Assembly (NCBI RefSeq): GCF_000003605.2
Contig: NW_003156743.1
Location: 200,057 to 220,099 of the forward strand
From: Saccoglossus kowalevskii
Taxonomy: Eukaryota; Hemichordata; Enteropneusta; Harrimaniidae
Length of the DNA: 20,043 nt
Direction: 5' to 3'
Shown: piece by piece, positions 16,961 to 20,043 of the stretch
Position numbering within the stretch: the stretch's first letter is position 1
Layout: every line of letters begins with the position of its first letter
The notes under the pieces: model-generated
Told to the model about the DNA's origin: nothing
What the model saw: only the letters and a program-made list of their open reading frames with translations
The model's database searches: none
Made by a program: the position numbers and the translations under genes

Positions 16961-18079
16961 AACAGCTGACAGCTGGTTCTACAAAAAATAATACAAAAAT
17001 ACAAAACACTACATCATCAAAATAGAAAGGCTTGAACCTACATGTTATGTAAAGTGCGCACATCAAACATAGGCACATTAACGACACAAATCATGTAAGA
17101 ACAATCTATGAACAGTAAGCACCAGTACATTTTCATCAAGTCAGCCTGCTGTTTTCGAGCAGCTTAATGAGCCGACTTTGCTAGTTAGCTCAGATCAATC
17201 GATTTTAAAATGTTTATGATTGTGATGAATTGCTGATGTATAATGTGCAGATGCAATCGGCCAACCCATTGTCCTCGATTGTTTTTCTGTGAGTGACATC
17301 TTCTCTATTTGTCGAGACTGCCTTCAGGTTGGTGGAGCCCTTATGTTCAAGGTTTTTTAAACCATTTTAATTCCATGCCTTAATTCGTCATCATCAGTGT
17401 TCAGAGAATAAATTCAATCTTATCTATTTTTTAAAACCTCACTATGTTTGACATCTGTAAGGCTGTTCCAACATCGACTGAGGCACTCAGTGTGAAAGCG
17501 TTTTAACTTTCCCCAGGTTTCAAATATTTTTTTTCTGTAGGGCAGCACCAGGTTTTCTGTTATGTGTGTCTGTAAATGGCAGGGCATTGTAATAGTCTCA
17601 ACCAGACTATCTGTCCTGGCGAATAAGTCATTTAAAGTCGTCGTCATCTTCAATTGCATCGGATTGATATGCTATCACAGCCATTTTTCTGCTATGTTTG
17701 ACGTGTAAATTATTACTCCAAATTAAAAAAAAACAAGGCTATGAGTCAGTTTGGTCACAAGCACAAACCTGGCACGTTCACATGAAATCTCCTTAAGGTT
17801 AAAGATGTTTGTCAATTAGTTACCATCATCAACTATCCAGTGAAAATTGACCAGAGTCAGCAGTTTCTGTTTTTTTTTTGGTTTCGAAACCTATATATGT
17901 CATCATTTTTCAAGGAGTTGCATGTTTGGTATTTACTGCCACCATTACGACAATTTCGCTGTGGTGCAAAACCTGAGCTATTCCCTCATGAAAAAGACCT
18001 CAATCGATAAGTTCAGTGGGAATGAGGTTATATCGATTTATATCCACTCTGGAAACCTGTAAAATAGCAAAAGTACACC
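16961..18079. other. No gene recognised
   Basis: A minus-strand open frame of 79 codons at 17420-17659 (contains LNDLFARTDSLVETITMPCH and a cluster of aromatic and basic residues) has no recognisable family, no matching splice sites were identified, and it may be chance. A 71-codon plus-strand frame at 17847-18062 starts at TTG beside a T-run and is also unsupported, although it directly precedes the coding-like runs that follow. No upstream exon of the membrane-protein gene could be identified here. Confidence 0.35.
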
Positions 18080-18082
18080 TAG

Positions 18083-18256
18083 CACCAAGGCATTGCCACA
18101 GTGCATGCTATCATAATTGTGTATGCTTATGACAAATGTTTCTACTTCATACTGTACTTTGAATCTTCAAGTCTCACATACCGCCAGGGAGCACTTGGGG
18201 ACCTCTTTGAGTATGACCTGATGTTAAATAATCTAGGCCACAGACGATTTCATCGC
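18083..18256 (+). other. Coding-like open run of unknown family (58 codons)
   Basis: Open between TAG codons, without a good ATG start. It reads GIATVHAIIIVYAYDKC, FYFILYFESSSLTYRQGALG, DLFEYDLMLNNLG. Composition looks protein-like (mixed charged, aromatic and hydrophobic residues) rather than the low-complexity output of AT-rich DNA, and local GC is higher than in the left half of the window. It may be relic of an old mobile element or of a host gene. Family not recognised, so no function is given. Confidence 0.3.
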
Positions 18257-18467
18257 TAGCAAGTACAACATTGTCACCCAGCCTGAACTGGGCTTTAAAA
18301 TAGATAAGTTGTATGAATGTGTCCTGCATCACCGCAAGTTCAGCCAAGTGCTGAATAACACAATGTGGATCATGAAATTCAATTCAATGTTCCTCTTACA
18401 GCATGACAGGAGGTACTTCCATGGTGACCATGTGCATAGTCACACATCATCTTACATCAACGACTAA
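18237..18467 (+). other. Coding-like open run of unknown family (76 codons)
   Basis: Open after TAG 18234 to TAA 18465. It reads ATDDFIASKYNIVTQPELGF, KIDKLYECVLHHRKFSQVLN, NTMWIMKFNSMFLLQHDRRY and FHGDHVHSHTSSYIND. The central part has the look of a folded helical protein; the end is His/Ser/Asp rich. No ATG at the start and no obvious acceptor, so it is not a complete gene as it stands. No family recognised. Confidence 0.35.
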
Positions 18468-19032
18468 TATCTTTTAAACAATTAGAGCTAGATAAAGATT
18501 ATTTCTATATCCAAAATGTGTGTCTCTTACTGATGAAAACGGGTTTGTCAAAATCATAGGGCAATTGTGAAAAATGATTAGTGGAAAGCTCAAAGCTGTG
18601 CATTAGGAGCATAAACAACACGATTCACCTGCAGACCAGCTCAAGCAACATAAACTGCTTTGTCTAGTAAACAATGTGAGCATCTAGATTAATGATTAGC
18701 ATAATCAGCAAAGGCGAGCACATACATTTCAGGTTTTCTCGAATAGCTATATACAACATTGTTAAAATTGGGCTAATGTGAGAGCAGACACAAAGTTCTA
18801 GGACCACTTGCAACAAGTTTATAACCACTGAACATTCATTCTTGAGGCTCTGGCATCAAGCCAAATAATTGAACAATAGTATTGGTGTGGGCGTATAAGC
18901 AGGTCTATCGAACCATCAAATATGACTCGCAGCATAATTTAATGTTTAACTCGAGAATGCCCTAAAAAACAAAAACAAAAAGCTTCTCTATTTTTCCTGG
19001 TCATCTCAGTTTTGGAAAGTAAAAGCTAATGA
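18468..19032. other. No gene recognised
   Basis: Mixed sequence between two coding-like runs, with stops in all frames. An A-rich stretch (AAAAAACAAAAACAAAAAGC) lies near 18964-18983. Confidence 0.4.
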
Positions 19033-19260
19033 AAGTCTTCGTCAGGTGTTGATGTTCATTACTGCTACCAGTCTGGCAAGCTGGGGCCATCTGATCCAAT
19101 GTGGTCCCTCCAGGTGTACCAGCATAAATACTCAGTCACCAAGGCTGATGAACCTGTGTTGTATTATCTGTTCGTTGAACCACCTTGTAGATTAATTCAG
19201 CTGTGGTGCCAACTTATATCAACCTGTGATCGGACCATGTTCTCACATGCTAAGTACTAA
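19033..19260 (+). other. Coding-like open run of unknown family (75 codons)
   Basis: Open after TGA 19030 to TAA 19258. It reads SGVDVHYCYQSGKLGPSDPM, WSLQVYQHKYSVTKADEPVL, YYLFVEPPCRLIQLWCQ and ends TCDRTMFSHAKY. The alternation of aromatic, proline and charged residues looks like real protein. It lies about 570 bp after the previous coding-like run on the same strand and may belong to the same relic, but that link is unproven. No family recognised. Confidence 0.35.
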
Positions 19261-20043
19261 ACCACCAATTTTGTGGTTGCTTATTCGTGCCGTCCACATC
19301 ATACTTCTATGCATCTTTAGGATTGTGGGCCCACAGACACCTGCTGCACAATGGTTTGATATAGCTTAGACCTGTAATAATTCAACTGCCAAGTTAAAAA
19401 CATGCACTTAAAACTGAGCATGATGCATGATGCTGGTTGACAGGTTACCTACACAAACTGATGTATATACTCCAAACATGTCACTGCGAAATAGAAAAAA
19501 ATAGCCTACTCAAAGTAGTAAACTTCTGACCCATCCTATTAGGTGGCATATCACTCTGATCACTGCTTCAGAAAAAGCCAGCGTCAAGACAGAACATCGT
19601 TTGGCACAGTTGATTCAGTCGTCTATTTGGCCTAGCTACAATATTCTAAATTTGGTAGATATTACGCATGTTTTAAAGCGCACTGCAAGCTTGCACACCC
19701 GTTGGGCCCATTAAACTGCTGATACAAATGGTACAGACAACATACACATGTTTCCTAGCTGCAATCTTCCCATGCCTTGACCCCACCTAAAACATGCCAG
19801 GTTGGTGTGCTTAGAAATTTTCATTTCTGCAAAGCTGATGCTGCTATCTTAATGAAGAGGTAATTGATTGGGACCTGAGTCATATGTTAATGGGGTACCC
19901 AACAAGCTAGGGAAGTTGTTTGGTCTCACCATTCACTCGAAAGCTGACTAGGTAGCATCATTTAATGTTGCTGCTAACAATATATCCTTGTCGAGAGGCT
20001 ACCACAACGATGTCCTATAAAGGTCTTCTGAACGTTGTCAGGG
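19261..20043. other. No gene recognised
   Basis: No open frame of note on either strand and no repeat seen. Short protein-like strings (for example GVPNKLGKLFGLTIHSKAD near 19890-19950) may continue the relic to the left, but are too short and interrupted to annotate. Confidence 0.4.

Overview
The window looks like AT-rich nuclear DNA from an animal, probably a marine or freshwater invertebrate. Evidence: introns with GT-AG borders, an APE-type non-LTR retrotransposon, a Mutator-like transposase gene with a fused exonuclease of the kind common in invertebrate genomes, micro- and minisatellites, and no bacterial gene organisation. A bivalve-like mollusc would fit, but the species cannot be fixed from the sequence.

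Layout, left to right. 1-471: right end of a decayed pogo/Tigger-like DNA transposon, with a terminal tip made of three short tandem repeats and a TA target site. 472-2945: AT-rich, no gene recognised. 2946-6927 (+): a decayed, intron-containing Mutator-like transposase plus DEDD exonuclease gene, with six recognisable exons and at least one missing. 6928-7900: AT-rich flank, ending in a hairpin that contains an RFX X-box-like palindrome. About 7905-11400 (-): an almost full-length but broken LINE with ORF1, APE endonuclease, reverse transcriptase and C-terminal region. 11400-15921 (-): the last three exons of what appears to be a host gene for a single-pass membrane protein (Ser/Thr-rich stalk, transmembrane segment, charged cytoplasmic tail), all joined in phase 1. 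The large intron between the first two of these exons holds a minisatellite with 42-bp units (13461-15741), built as two blocks of unequal length that share the same leader and the same 66-bp tail. A 200-bp poly-A insertion with 6-bp target duplications interrupts it. 15922-17000: diverged tandem repeats of roughly 230-300 bp and small hairpins. 17700-20043: slightly more GC-rich DNA with three coding-like open runs of unknown family.

The genes do not form a pathway. Most of the window is layered mobile-element debris around the 3' end of one candidate host gene. Exon borders are read by eye from splice motifs, frame and phase; protein families are recognised from memory of their motifs, with no database search.
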